A DNA stretch of 52,463 bases, from NCBI GenBank assembly GCA_946481735.1, contig CAMLOU010000006.1, forward strand, positions 1 to 52,463, written 5' to 3'. Both the position numbers and the translations under genes were made by a program. The DNA is from an uncultured Cellvibrio sp. Its GTDB lineage: Bacteria > Pseudomonadota > Gammaproteobacteria > Pseudomonadales > Cellvibrionaceae. Positions 1-8,391 of this stretch are shown here, piece by piece (position 1 is the first letter of the stretch; each line of letters opens with the position of its first letter). The notes beneath the pieces are model-generated. The model was not told the origin of the DNA. It ran no database searches and saw only the letters and a list, made by a program, of their open reading frames with translations.

Positions 1-1159
1 CAATCACACAGGCGCCGGTCAGCGTGGCAATGTCGATCACCGTCCTGGGTTTGAAACGCTCGGTGTAGGTCAAGGCATCGCACAATACCAGGCGGCCTTC
101 GGCGTCGGTGTTGAGGATCTCAATGGTCTGGCCGGACATGGAGGTAACAATGTCGCCGGGCTTGGTGGCATTGCCGTTGGGCATATTTTCGCTGGCTGCG
201 ATAACGCCCACCACGTTCATGGGCAAGTCCAGTTCAAGCAGGGCGTGGAAGGTGCCGAGCACGCTGGCCGCGCCGCACATATCAAATTTCATTTCATCCA
301 TGCCGGCGCCGGGCTTGAGGCTGATACCGCCGGTATCGAAGGTAATACCTTTACCGACCAGTGCGATGGGCGCGTCATTTTTACTGCCGCCTTTATACTC
401 CAGCACAATCAGCTTGGCGGGCTGGTCGCTGCCGGCTGCCACGGACAGCAGGGAATTCATCCCCAGCTCCTTCATCTGTTTTTCTTCCAGCACCTTCACC
501 GTCAGCTTGGTCTGGTTGCGGGCGAGGCGCTTGGCTTCATTGGCGAGATAGGTCGGGGTGCAGACGTTGCCGGGCAGGTTGCCCAGGTCGCGGGCGAGGT
601 TCATACCCATGGCGATGGCTTTACCGGTTTCCAGGCCGCGCGTTGCTGCAGTCACCTGCTTTTTATCGCAACCAAAGATGAGCTTGGTGGGGGCGAAACC
701 ATTTTCCGACGGTTGGCTTTTGAATTTATCAAAACGGTATGTCGAGAGTTCCAGTGCTTCGGCGACCTGCCGCGCTTGCCAGTTTATATCCTGATCCTTG
801 ACCTTGACGTCCGCCAGGCTGACAGCGATCTCCCGCGAGGGGGTGGATTTGAGGGCTTCGGGAATTTTGGCCACGGCTTTGCGGAAATTCTCGACACTCA
901 CGGCCCCATCCTTGTCGGGGGAGCCCAAACCCAGCAGCAACAAACGGTCGGCGGCGATGCCGGTGGGGTTCAGCAGCAGCAAACTTTGTCCCGCTTTGCC
1001 TTTATATTCCTCGCGCTTGACCAGCGCCTCCAACTGCTGTTGGCCTGCTGTATTCACGGCAGACGCTGCATCGGACAGCTTGGCGCCTTCGTAGCAGGTG
1101 ACAACCAGGCAATGGCTGCGTTGTTTGATGATATCGAGTGTTTTGGCGGTATATTGCAT
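1..1159 (-). CDS. pepA: Leucyl aminopeptidase (cytosol aminopeptidase), 5' part only
   Basis: The reverse strand opens at an ATG (1159-1157) and stays open to the window edge, giving about 386 residues, so the C-terminal fifth is cut off. The protein reads MQYTAKTLDII at the N-terminus. It carries the M17 peptidase metal-binding signatures KGITFDTGG and NTDAEGRL, whose Lys, Asp and Glu residues bind two metal ions. The family is a hexameric cytosolic enzyme that removes N-terminal residues from peptides, and in E. coli PepA also binds DNA at cer/carAB. The gene is divergent from lptF, the usual arrangement in gammaproteobacteria. The long forward-strand frames in this stretch are its antisense shadows. 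Identification is firm; only the left end is unseen. Confidence 0.95.
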   Translation of the reverse strand, partial: MQYTAKTLDIIKQRSHCLVVTCYEGAKLSDAASAVNTAGQQQLEALVKREEYKGKAGQSLLLLNPTGIAADRLLLLGLGSPDKDGAVSVENFRKAVAKIPEALKSTPSREIAVSLADVKVKDQDINWQARQVAEALELSTYRFDKFKSQPSENGFAPTKLIFGCDKKQVTAATRGLETGKAIAMGMNLARDLGNLPGNVCTPTYLANEAKRLARNQTKLTVKVLEEKQMKELGMNSLLSVAAGSDQPAKLIVLEYKGGSKNDAPIALVGKGITFDTGGISLKPGAGMDEMKFDMCGAASVLGTFHALLELDLPMNVVGVIAASENMPNGNATKPGDIVTSMSGQTIEILNTDAEGRLVLCDALTYTERFKPRTVIDIATLTGACVI

Positions 1160-1563
1160 GGCGCTTCCCTTGGACTGAAGACCCGGGGCAGCTCGGAGGA
1201 ATTGCTGAAACGCTGGGGCACAAACAGGGCGTTTAAAAATTGTCCTTCTTTGTTACTCGGTATTTCGGTAATTCCGCGAGGCAGCTGCGGGCTTGTTAAA
1301 TTAAGAAAAATCGACTCAAGACAAAAATGTTTCTGTGCGTGATAATGCCACACTTTTGCGTGGCTTGCCTCGGGCACCGATGCGTTTTACCGGCGTCGTG
1401 CGCTGCAATTATGTGAACTCGCGCTGGCGCGCTACAGCAACTGTCCGGCGGATTATTTGTCCATCAGCCGGATGCCGGCACAATACGCGCCCGCAAACAG
1501 AACAGAATTCAAACGCTTGTGTCTCGGCGCCGCCTATGAGCGCTAATTGATCGGGATATTGAT
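1160..1563. other. pepA-lptF divergent intergenic region
   Basis: About 400 bases between two divergent starts must hold promoters for both genes, but I see no convincing -35/-10 pair. The part near 1250-1330 is AT-rich, as expected for a pepA promoter. The lptF-proximal part has a protein-like open frame at 1346-1546 without a normal start codon, listed separately. Confidence 0.5.
1346..1546 (+). pseudogene. Start-less protein-like open frame, possible gene remnant
   Basis: This frame is open for 66 codons from just after a TAA (1343-1345) to a TAA at 1544-1546. Its translation has a natural-looking composition (for example FYRRRALQLCELALARY and CPADYLSISRMPAQYAP) and codon use like the neighbours. 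No ATG, GTG or TTG occurs in its first 30 or so codons. The adjacent frame has a GTG at 1335, so a single frameshift upstream could join them. I do not recognise a family. It may be a decayed small gene, a frameshifted gene or chance. Confidence 0.25.
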
Positions 1564-2685
1564 GTGATAATTTTTCGTTACCTTAGCCGCGAAATCCTGC
1601 TCACCATGTTCGCGGTAAGCAGTATCTTGCTGTTGATTACGATGAGCAGTCGTTTTGCCCGCTATCTGGCGGAAGCCACCACCGGCAAGATTTCAGTGGA
1701 CATTCTTTTCAGCCTGATCGGTTATCGCCTGCCTGGATTCCTTGAACTTATTGTGCCGCTGGGATTTTTCATTGCCATCCTGCTGGTATACGGGCGCTTG
1801 TATATCGAAAGTGAAATGGTGGTGTTGTCGGCCTGCGGCATGAGTCAGCGCAAGCTGGTGAATATCACCCTTGTCTCAGCCATGCTGGTGGCGGTGCTGG
1901 TAGCCGGTTTCAGCCTCTGGCTGAGCCCGATGGGGGCCCGGCAAACCGAATTGATGCTCGATGAGCAACGCCACCGCAGCGAATTCGATAGCTTGCAGGA
2001 AGGGCGCTTTCAATCTCTGGGGCGTGGCCAGGCAATGACCTATGTCGAAAGCGTGAGCAACAACCGTAAACAATTGAACCACGTGTTTGTGGCCCAGGTG
2101 GTCGGCGACATGTCACAGGAGAGTGTGGCGGTGATCGTTGCCGAGTCTGGCCAACAAATGGTTCACCCGAAATACGGACAGCGTTATCTGGTGTTGCATA
2201 ACGGTTATCGCTATGAAGGTTTACCCGGCAACAATAATTACAAGGTGATGGAATTTGGTACCTACGGTGCTTACCTGACCCCCGCTGACAGCTCGGCTGC
2301 CTTTACCAATGAAGCGGACACACGCACCACCAGCGAATTGCTGGCGTCCGACGATCTCGAAAGCCGGGTGGCACTCCAATGGCGGATCTCCATGCCCATA
2401 TTGGTGTTGGTTGTCGCCATCCTGGCGGTGCCGCTGAGCCGTACCAACCCCCGTCAGGGCCGTTATCTGAAGATGCTGCCCGCTATCATCATCTACCTGT
2501 TTTACCTGGGCGCGCTCATCGGTGTGCGCGGTGTGATGGACGCCGGCAAATGGCCGTTGATGCCTGGCTTGTGGATCATCCACATCCTGTATCTGGGGCT
2601 GGCGCTGCTGATGGTGAACTGGCACAACCTGCGATTATGGCGCCAGAGCCGTCGCAGCCGAGCGGCGGAGGTGAGCCATGCGTAA
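1564..2685 (+). CDS. lptF: LPS export ABC transporter permease LptF
   Basis: This 373-residue inner-membrane protein is one of the two permeases of the LptB2FG transporter, which extracts lipopolysaccharide and hands it to the LptC/A/D bridge. It has three N-terminal membrane segments (about 10-30, 50-75, 100-122), a periplasmic beta-jellyroll region (about 130-260) and three C-terminal segments (about 270-352). The N-terminal pattern RYLSREILLTMFAVSSILL and the SACGMSQRKL loop after the second segment fit LptF. The start is GTG; the ATG two bases upstream runs straight into TGA. The gene overlaps lptG by 8 bases, so the pair is translationally coupled and probably made in equal amounts. Confidence 0.95.
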   Translation: MIIFRYLSREILLTMFAVSSILLLITMSSRFARYLAEATTGKISVDILFSLIGYRLPGFLELIVPLGFFIAILLVYGRLYIESEMVVLSACGMSQRKLVNITLVSAMLVAVLVAGFSLWLSPMGARQTELMLDEQRHRSEFDSLQEGRFQSLGRGQAMTYVESVSNNRKQLNHVFVAQVVGDMSQESVAVIVAESGQQMVHPKYGQRYLVLHNGYRYEGLPGNNNYKVMEFGTYGAYLTPADSSAAFTNEADTRTTSELLASDDLESRVALQWRISMPILVLVVAILAVPLSRTNPRQGRYLKMLPAIIIYLFYLGALIGVRGVMDAGKWPLMPGLWIIHILYLGLALLMVNWHNLRLWRQSRRSRAAEVSHA

Positions 2686-3865
2686 GATCAACCGCTACAT
2701 TTCCCGCTCGGTAACCTCCGCCATCGGCATGGTGTTGCTGGTCATCATGGCCCTGTTTTTTGTGGCGGCCCTGATTGATGAAATGGACGGGCTGCGCGCG
2801 AACTACACCATCCTGGAGATGTTGATCTATATCGGCTTCACCTTGCCGCGCCGGTTATACGAGATCATTCCCTTTGCCTGCCTGATTGGATGTCTGGTGG
2901 GGCTGGGTATGCTGGCCAGCTCCAGCGAACTGGTGATTATGCGCGCAGCAGGCGTCTCCACCCGTCGCATCACCTGGATGGTATTAAAGCCGGTGCTGGG
3001 GTTCATCATGTTGGCTGTGGCCTTGGGTGAATTCGTTATTCCCTACACAGACCAGGTAGGCGAGAGCCGCAAAGCCATCATGCTGAACAAGCCCCAGGCG
3101 AAAGCTGAACAGGGCAGCATGTGGAATCGCGAAGGCGACGAGTTTATGCACTTTAACGCCGTGCTGCCGAACGGCGTGCTGTATGGTGTGACCCGCTATA
3201 AGTTTGATGATGAGCGTCACCTGTTATCGGCGAGCTTCAGTGAGCAGGCGATTTACCAGGATGGTTACTGGCAGGAAGAAAATATTGCGGTGACCTATTT
3301 TGAAACCCAGGAGGCTTCGCAAGTCGCGAATCTGGGTGAAAAACTGGATGACGCTTCTGCGGATACCGAATTTATTCAGGCGGTGGAGGATTCAACGGCG
3401 ACGGCACCATCCAACCCGGACGGCGCGCGTCACCTGGTAACCCGCAGTGAAAACCTGCCGAGTCGCCGATGGGAGACGCCGCTGACGCCCACCTTGTTGA
3501 ATATCGTTGTGGCCGAGCCGGAAACCCTGTCAATCAGAAGCCTGTATTACTACATTAATTATCTCAAAGGGCAGGGCTTGGGCAGCAGCGATTACAGCCT
3601 GGCCTATTGGGAGAAATTATTGCAGCCGCTTGCCACCGTCAGTCTGGTATTGATCGCCATCTCGTTTATTTTTGGTCCCTTGCGCGAAGTGACCATGGGG
3701 CAGCGGATTTTCACCGGGGTGGTCTTTGGGGTGGTCTTTCGCCTGGTGCAGAGTTTATTGGGACCATCCAGCGTGGTGTTCGGATTTGCGCCAATTATTG
3801 CGGTGGCGATTCCGATTTTGTTGTGCGCGCTGCTGGGGCTGTATTTATTGAATCGTGCTCGCTGA
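2678..3865 (+). CDS. lptG: LPS export ABC transporter permease LptG
   Basis: This 395-residue protein is the partner permease of LptF in the LptB2FG LPS extractor. The N-terminus (INRYISRSVTSAIGMVLLVI) enters the first membrane segment. The phrase SSSELVIMRAAGVSTRRI lies in the cytoplasmic coupling region that contacts the LptB ATPase. A periplasmic domain of about 150 residues follows, then three membrane segments to the C-terminus. It is slightly longer than E. coli LptG (360 aa), the extra length lying in the Glu/Asp-rich periplasmic part around residues 205-260. The ATG sits inside the lptF 3' end with GGAGGTGAG just upstream as Shine-Dalgarno. Confidence 0.95.
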   Translation: MRKINRYISRSVTSAIGMVLLVIMALFFVAALIDEMDGLRANYTILEMLIYIGFTLPRRLYEIIPFACLIGCLVGLGMLASSSELVIMRAAGVSTRRITWMVLKPVLGFIMLAVALGEFVIPYTDQVGESRKAIMLNKPQAKAEQGSMWNREGDEFMHFNAVLPNGVLYGVTRYKFDDERHLLSASFSEQAIYQDGYWQEENIAVTYFETQEASQVANLGEKLDDASADTEFIQAVEDSTATAPSNPDGARHLVTRSENLPSRRWETPLTPTLLNIVVAEPETLSIRSLYYYINYLKGQGLGSSDYSLAYWEKLLQPLATVSLVLIAISFIFGPLREVTMGQRIFTGVVFGVVFRLVQSLLGPSSVVFGFAPIIAVAIPILLCALLGLYLLNRAR

Positions 3866-3874
3866 GGAAATGTT

Positions 3875-3900
3875 TCAGGGCTTTCAGAAAAAAGCCCTGA
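3875..3900. terminator. Stem-loop between convergent lptG and the RDD gene
   Basis: Ten-base arms, TCAGGGCTTT and AAAGCCCTGA, enclose a 6-base loop ten bases after the lptG stop. There is no long T-tract after the stem, so termination may be moderate or work for both strands. Confidence 0.55.
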
Positions 3901-3934
3901 CATCGCTCCGGGCAGCGTTATGAAGGCTGCGTCA

Positions 3935-4429
3935 TTATTTTTTATCCTTCGGCAACACAATCACCTGTGTTTTACTCACGCGATCATGCAAGGTCATTTT
4001 TTGCGGATCAAACCAACGCCAGAAATAACCCGCTCCGCCAAGCAGTAATGAAAAAGGTGCGATAAGACAGCGTAAAAAACATTGCTTGAGGCGCGGTGTG
4101 TTGTACTCGAGATCGACCAGCTTCATTCGCCAGGCGCGCATGCCTAATGTCTGCCCTGATCTGCGCCAGAAGTAACAAAAAAACGCGGCGAGCGTCAGCA
4201 TCCACCCGATAAACACCAGAATGCTCCAATGCCCCCACTGCACTTTTTCGCCCGCCGGCGGTTCGCCCTGGATAAGTACATTAATCAGCAAAGCCAATGC
4301 GCCATAACCGATGCTGATAGCAATCAATAGCAAAGCGTCATACACAATAGCGGCGAAACGGCGTAAAACGCCGGCAGTGGGAATAGGCGTGGTTATTGTT
4401 TCGGAAGCGGTAGTGTCGAGGTCGGTCAT
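3935..4429 (-). CDS. RDD family membrane protein
   Basis: The 164-residue protein starts at the ATG giving MTDLDTTASETITTP; an upstream in-frame start would overlap the preceding cyclase gene and add nonconserved sequence. The RDD signature is seen as LRRFAAIVYDALLLIAISIG near residue 20 and SGQTLGMRAWRMKLVD in the second half. There are three hydrophobic spans (about 25-48, 66-86 and one near 120-135). RDD proteins are small inner-membrane proteins; some work in Na+/Li+-H+ exchange, most are uncharacterised. It lies downstream of the FHA-cyclase gene on the same strand with an 80-base gap, so co-transcription is possible. The specific function is unknown. Confidence 0.85.
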   Translation of the reverse strand: MTDLDTTASETITTPIPTAGVLRRFAAIVYDALLLIAISIGYGALALLINVLIQGEPPAGEKVQWGHWSILVFIGWMLTLAAFFCYFWRRSGQTLGMRAWRMKLVDLEYNTPRLKQCFLRCLIAPFSLLLGGAGYFWRWFDPQKMTLHDRVSKTQVIVLPKDKK

Positions 4430-4509
4430 AACGATGGCTAACAAAAGATAAGATGACGCGGATTGTAGCAGTTTTGCTGGAATAAGAAGCCAGTCGGCGA
4501 AACCAGCGT

Positions 4510-5418
4510 TTAGAGTTGATATTGAATCAGCCACTCGCCGGCGATATCGGTCGGCTGGCCGATACCGATAGCGCCCGTACCTTGCAGTGGCAGCTCTTCA
4601 CGACGTAAATAAATCGGTGCCTGATCTGTGCCGCAGACATAAGTGCCGTTGGTCGAATGGTCCACCAACACGTATTTGCCACGGCGAAATTCGATGTGGC
4701 AGTGGTCGCGTGACGCCACATGATTATCAATCTGCAAATGGGTTTGTTCGGGATCGCGTCCGATTTTGTAAGGCATCTGATCGGGTAGCAGGCAGATCTC
4801 GCGCTTACCCAGGGTGAGCTTCAGTTGGAATTTTTCGATAAAACGTGTCACTTCATGGGTCGCCATCACGATAGTGGCGGCACGCTCGCGATGCAGCGAG
4901 GTTTCCCATAACAACCGATAAATAACGGTTTTGCTGCTGTCGCCTTTAGTGTGGATGCGGTCGTACATCTGGCATTTATCCAGCAGCCCGGCCGAGAGCT
5001 GGTCTACCACCGATTGTGTCAAGACGATTTGACCTGCACGGGCAATGTGCGCAACGCAGGCTGCATCATTCACTGTATCACCGAATACATCATGCTCGGT
5101 CAACAGTGTCGGACCAAACGCAATGCCGATTCGAATGGAAAGTCCTGCCAATTGCGGCTCTTTAAGACAGCGATGCTGAATCGCACAGGCCGTTTCGCAG
5201 GCCTGGGTACAGTCATCAAAACGCGCCATGATTTCATCGCCGATGGTTTTAACCACCGTGCCTTCATGCACGATCGTCAACGCCACCATGAAATTGATCG
5301 CTTCATCGATGATAGATTTGGCTTTTTCGTTACCGACTTGCTTATACAGCGCCGAGCTGCCGGACACATCGGCAAACATGATGGCGTGTTGTTGGGTCGG
5401 AGCGTTGGTTATTGTCAT
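4510..5418 (-). CDS. Class III adenylate cyclase-like domain fused to an FHA domain
   Basis: From the ATG at 5418 the protein is 302 residues. Residues 10-175 form a class III cyclase homology domain. The metal-binding aspartates D17 (FADVSG) and D61 (KTIGDE) are present, as are the adenine-specifying pair K57 and D110 and the transition-state N117. The catalytic arginine expected at 121 (VNxAAR) is Cys (VNDAAC). Residues about 200-290 are an FHA domain with GRD, SRDH and STNG, the phosphothreonine-binding residues. No membrane segment is seen. It may make cAMP weakly or act as a nucleotide-binding, phosphoprotein-recruited regulator. A start further upstream cannot be excluded, since no strong ribosome site precedes this ATG. 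Confidence 0.85.
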   Translation of the reverse strand: MTITNAPTQQHAIMFADVSGSSALYKQVGNEKAKSIIDEAINFMVALTIVHEGTVVKTIGDEIMARFDDCTQACETACAIQHRCLKEPQLAGLSIRIGIAFGPTLLTEHDVFGDTVNDAACVAHIARAGQIVLTQSVVDQLSAGLLDKCQMYDRIHTKGDSSKTVIYRLLWETSLHRERAATIVMATHEVTRFIEKFQLKLTLGKREICLLPDQMPYKIGRDPEQTHLQIDNHVASRDHCHIEFRRGKYVLVDHSTNGTYVCGTDQAPIYLRREELPLQGTGAIGIGQPTDIAGEWLIQYQL

Positions 5419-5651
5419 GGCCGATTGCAACTGATCGATAAGCGTGTTGATCCTGAATAGTTTCTGACTATAAAAAATCTGCACGCTATACGATGGTAGT
5501 AGAGTGATTGTTAAACGCGCGTTTAACGGCTGTGGCAGCATGATACCGCTTGCGCATGACAAAGGGCTACCTGCGAATGAAAGCTGGCGCAATATGAGGA
5601 AGGCATCAAGGAATCTAGCGCGTAAAACAGAAGAAAGCAGGGGAAGGCTTG

Positions 5652-5738
5652 TGGTACCAGAGGTCGGACTCGAACCGACACGCTTTTAAGGGCGGGGGAT
5701 TTTGAATCCCCTGTGTCTACCAATTTCACCACTCTGGC
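5652..5738 (-). tRNA. tRNA-Leu (anticodon CAA)
   Basis: On the reverse strand the 87-base gene starts GCCAGAG and ends CTCTGGTACCA, giving a 7-bp acceptor stem (one G-T) with encoded CCA. The anticodon stem is GGGGA/TCCCC with loop TTCAAAA, so the anticodon is CAA, reading UUG. A long variable arm (about 15 bases, CGCCCTTAAAAGCGT) marks a class II tRNA. The T-arm is GTCGG-TTCGAGT-CCGAC. Confidence 0.97.
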
Positions 5739-5750
5739 AAAGCGGGCGCC

Positions 5751-5778
5751 ATTATATCAACGACTTTTGCTGCGTCAA
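5751..5778 (-). promoter_or_regulatory. Sigma-70 promoter of tRNA-Leu
   Basis: Reading the reverse strand, TTGACG (5778-5773) and a perfect TATAAT (5756-5751) are 16 bases apart. They are followed by a GC-rich discriminator (GGCGCCCGC) 13 bases before the mature tRNA 5' end. A GC-rich discriminator is typical of stringently controlled stable-RNA promoters. Confidence 0.85.
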
Positions 5779-5910
5779 CAGGTAAAAGCACTTCAATTCC
5801 ACGAAGAATAATTATCGGTTTTTTTCTGCGTTCGCTGAGTCATAGCCAGCATCGGCAATTTGCTATAACCTTGCCCACCTTTCAATCAACTCATACAGAC
5901 TTCTGTTGTC

Positions 5911-6978
5911 ATGCGTCGCCAGGATTTTTTTTATCATCTTCCCGAAACACTGATTGCCCGCGAGCCGACCAAAGAGCGACGTGGCAGTCGATTGCTATGT
6001 CTCGACGGTGAGAGCGGTGCAGTACAGCATCGCCATTTTCCGGCGTTGCTCGATCTGGTTGAGCCGGGTGATCTCATGATCTTTAACGATACACGTGTGA
6101 TTCCGGCGCGGGTATTCGGGCAAAAAGCCACGGGTGGCCAGGTAGAAATTCTGGTGGAGCGTATCCTTGATGAACAGCGTGTGTTGGCGCACACACGGGC
6201 CAGTAAATCACCCAAGGTGGGGTCCGACATTCTTCTGGAAGACGGCACCCGCTTGACCGTAACAGCGCGTCACGAGGCGTTATTTGAGCTGAGCTTTCCG
6301 GCCGATGAACGCGTGCTGGCGGTGTTGGAACGTATCGGCCATATGCCACTGCCGCCCTATATTGATCGCGCCGATGTGGCGGAGGATCGTGAACGCTACC
6401 AGACGGTCTATGGTCGCAAGCAGGGTGCGGTGGCGGCGCCAACGGCGGGTTTACATTTTGATGAAGCATTATTGGCGCAATTGCGTGACAAGGGCGTGCA
6501 GATTGCATTTGTGACGCTGCATGTAGGCGCCGGCACTTTCCAGCCGGTGCGGGTTGATCAAGTGACCGAGCACAAGATGCACAGTGAAGTCATGGAGGTC
6601 GGAGAAGAAGTCTGTCGTTTGGTAACGGCCACCAAGGCGGCGGGCAAACGGGTTATCGCCGTGGGCACCACCAGCGTGCGCTGTCTTGAGAGTGCAGCTC
6701 ACAGCGGTGTCATTCAACCCTATCAGGGCGAGACTTCGATCTTTATCTACCCCAGCTATCAATTCCGGGTGGTTGACGCGTTGGTTACCAATTTCCATCT
6801 GCCGGAGTCAACGCTGTTGATGTTGGTGTCGGCGTTTGCCGGTTACCGCAATACCATGGGTGCCTACGCCACGGCGGTGGAACAGCGGTACCGTTTTTTC
6901 AGTTATGGCGACGCCATGTTCATTACCCGGAACCCTGCTGCTCACACCGAGGCAGTGGGCGAAATCAGTCAATCCTGA
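5911..6978 (+). CDS. queA: S-adenosylmethionine:tRNA ribosyltransferase-isomerase QueA
   Basis: This 355-residue cytosolic enzyme moves and isomerises the ribosyl part of SAM onto 7-aminomethyl-7-deazaguanine at position 34 of tRNA, giving epoxyqueuosine. The N-terminal [38 protein letters not shown] and TFQPVRVD motifs are the family signatures. The length matches E. coli QueA (356 aa). tgt, which catalyses the preceding step, follows 21 bases downstream, so the two form a queuosine operon. The ATG is the first in frame and begins the conserved N-terminus ([11 protein letters not shown]). Confidence 0.97.
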   Translation: MRRQDFFYHLPETLIAREPTKERRGSRLLCLDGESGAVQHRHFPALLDLVEPGDLMIFNDTRVIPARVFGQKATGGQVEILVERILDEQRVLAHTRASKSPKVGSDILLEDGTRLTVTARHEALFELSFPADERVLAVLERIGHMPLPPYIDRADVAEDRERYQTVYGRKQGAVAAPTAGLHFDEALLAQLRDKGVQIAFVTLHVGAGTFQPVRVDQVTEHKMHSEVMEVGEEVCRLVTATKAAGKRVIAVGTTSVRCLESAAHSGVIQPYQGETSIFIYPSYQFRVVDALVTNFHLPESTLLMLVSAFAGYRNTMGAYATAVEQRYRFFSYGDAMFITRNPAAHTEAVGEISQS

Positions 6979-8154
<1,176 letters not shown>

Positions 8155-8184
8155 ATGGCATGATGTGCGCCCTGACGGCGCGCG

Positions 8185-8212
8185 TTGTTGAATCCTGTTA
8201 AATCGGTATAAT
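8185..8212 (+). promoter_or_regulatory. Probable promoter of secD-secF
   Basis: TTGTTG (8185-8190) and a perfect TATAAT (8207-8212) are 16 bases apart in the gap after tgt. They imply a transcript beginning near 8219 with an unusually long leader of about 170 bases before secD. Confidence 0.7.
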
Positions 8213-8223
8213 CCGGCCCTTTT

Positions 8224-8310
8224 ATGGCGGGTTTAGCGCGGCGGCAACATGTCGCCCGTTTGCCGCACCGGAACTACACCGCCTTCGAGGTTGCACCCTG
8301 GAGACGGTGA
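8224..8310 (+). CDS. Possible 28-codon leader ORF upstream of secD
   Basis: ATG GCG GGT opens a 28-codon frame ending in TGA at 8308-8310, about 5 bases downstream of the predicted transcription start. There is no Shine-Dalgarno, so it would have to be translated leaderless. The peptide (MAGLARRQHVARLPHRNY and so on) is Arg-rich and has no signal sequence. A stem-loop lies inside it (8241-8266). Some bacteria regulate secDF through a translated leader (VemP in Vibrio), but this peptide does not resemble VemP. Chance is quite possible. Confidence 0.2.
   Translation: MAGLARRQHVARLPHRNYTAFEVAPWRR
8241..8266 (+). other. Stem-loop in the secD leader
   Basis: GCGGCAA (8241-8247) and TTGCCGC (8260-8266) can form a 7-bp stem with a 12-base loop in the long 5' leader of secD. 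No T-tract follows, so it is not an intrinsic terminator. The rest of the 8155-8391 gap shows no other gene. Confidence 0.45.
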
Positions 8311-8391
8311 ATAACAAGTCTGTTGCCCGTTATGTCACGTCTGCAGGCACCCAATAACTAGCCACAGCGAAAAATTGTCACGGAAAATCCT

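Noticed and set aside
245..1342. Forward 365-residue frame across the pepA region
   Set aside because: Its composition is His/Gly/Gln-rich and family-less, while the opposite strand encodes a clear M17 aminopeptidase. It is an antisense shadow.
5523..5732. Reverse-strand 69-residue frame beginning MVKLVDTGDSKSPALKS
   Set aside because: It is the well-known false translation of a tRNA-Leu gene; the tRNA explains the sequence completely.
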